Assembly: GCA_013139625.1 (NCBI GenBank) | Contig: WTAK01000224.1 | Coordinates: 1-7,269, forward strand | Reading direction: 5' to 3' | DNA: 7,269 nucleotides | Source: Candidatus Delongbacteria bacterium | GTDB lineage: Bacteria; UBA4055 | Shown: positions 7,218-7,269 of the stretch, piece after piece | How the letters are laid out: each line of letters begins with the position of its first letter | Numbering within the stretch: position 1 is the stretch's first letter | The notes under the pieces: model-generated | Databases searched by the model: none | Told to the model about the DNA's origin: nothing | Seen by the model: the letters and a program-made list of their open reading frames with translations, nothing else | Made by a program: the position numbers and the translations under genes

Positions 7218-7269
7218 CATCTTCGCTTCAGTCATTGGCACAGTATATTGATTTGTTCCAACTGTAGCT
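7191..7269 (-). CDS. C-terminal tail of a third secreted protein sharing the protease's FN3 ending (partial)
   Basis: Only the last 25 codons and the TAA (7191-7193) are inside the window; the 5' part lies beyond the right edge. The tail contains VGTNQYTV and ends KMFYYIVATN. It matches the last 25 residues of the C10 protease (1119-1143, ending KLFYYIIATN) at 17 of 25 positions with no gap. It is therefore the end of the same kind of C-terminal FN3 domain. The rest of the protein cannot be judged: it may be a tandem paralogue of the protease or an unrelated secreted protein with the same C-terminal module. The terminator follows 33 nt after the stop, exactly as in the protease gene. Confidence 0.85.
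   Translation of the reverse strand, partial: ATVGTNQYTVPMTEAKMFYYIVATN

Overview
The window holds three genes, all on the minus strand: the 5' 1143 codons of a very large secreted protein (1-3429, C-terminus beyond the left edge), a complete 1143-residue secreted cysteine protease of the streptopain (C10) family (3605-7036), and the last 25 codons of a third gene (7191-7269, rest beyond the right edge). No RNA gene, CRISPR array, transposase or phage gene was seen. The plus strand carries no convincing gene.

Organism: the genome is moderately AT-rich and uses standard codons, with no in-frame TGA in either long frame and AGGAG-type ribosome binding sites. Its secreted proteins are chains of Ig-like, FN3 and jelly-roll (cleaved-adhesin / choice-of-anchor-J type) modules. 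This fits an anaerobic or environmental member of the FCB superphylum (Cloacimonadota, Delongbacteria, Marinimicrobia or Bacteroidota-like). That placement rests on protein style only and is tentative. No Por/T9SS C-terminal sorting motif is seen at the one complete C-terminus.

Layout, read in the direction of transcription from right to left. The tail of gene 3 ends in an FN3 C-terminal strand pair and is followed by a strong intrinsic terminator (7128-7157). A TTGACA-type promoter (7093-7122) and an RBS then lead into the C10 protease gene. The protease stop is followed by a near-identical terminator (3545-3571). A second promoter (TTGTCT-17-TAGAAT, 3482-3510), a short palindrome and a good RBS then lead into the giant Ig/jelly-roll protein. 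Each gene therefore looks like its own transcription unit within a cluster of secreted proteins.

The genes share parts. The protease and gene 3 have the same C-terminal FN3 ending. The protease and the giant protein share a beta-sandwich module with D-x-G-L-x-Y-P-V and HSYF motifs. Two FN3 domains of the protease appear to be split at the same loop by inserted beta-sandwich modules. The least expected signal is a block of about 90 bp at the 3' ends of the protease gene and gene 3, covering the last ~9 codons, the stop, the 3' UTR and the terminator. It is about 94% identical between copies, while the coding sequence just upstream is only about 67% identical.
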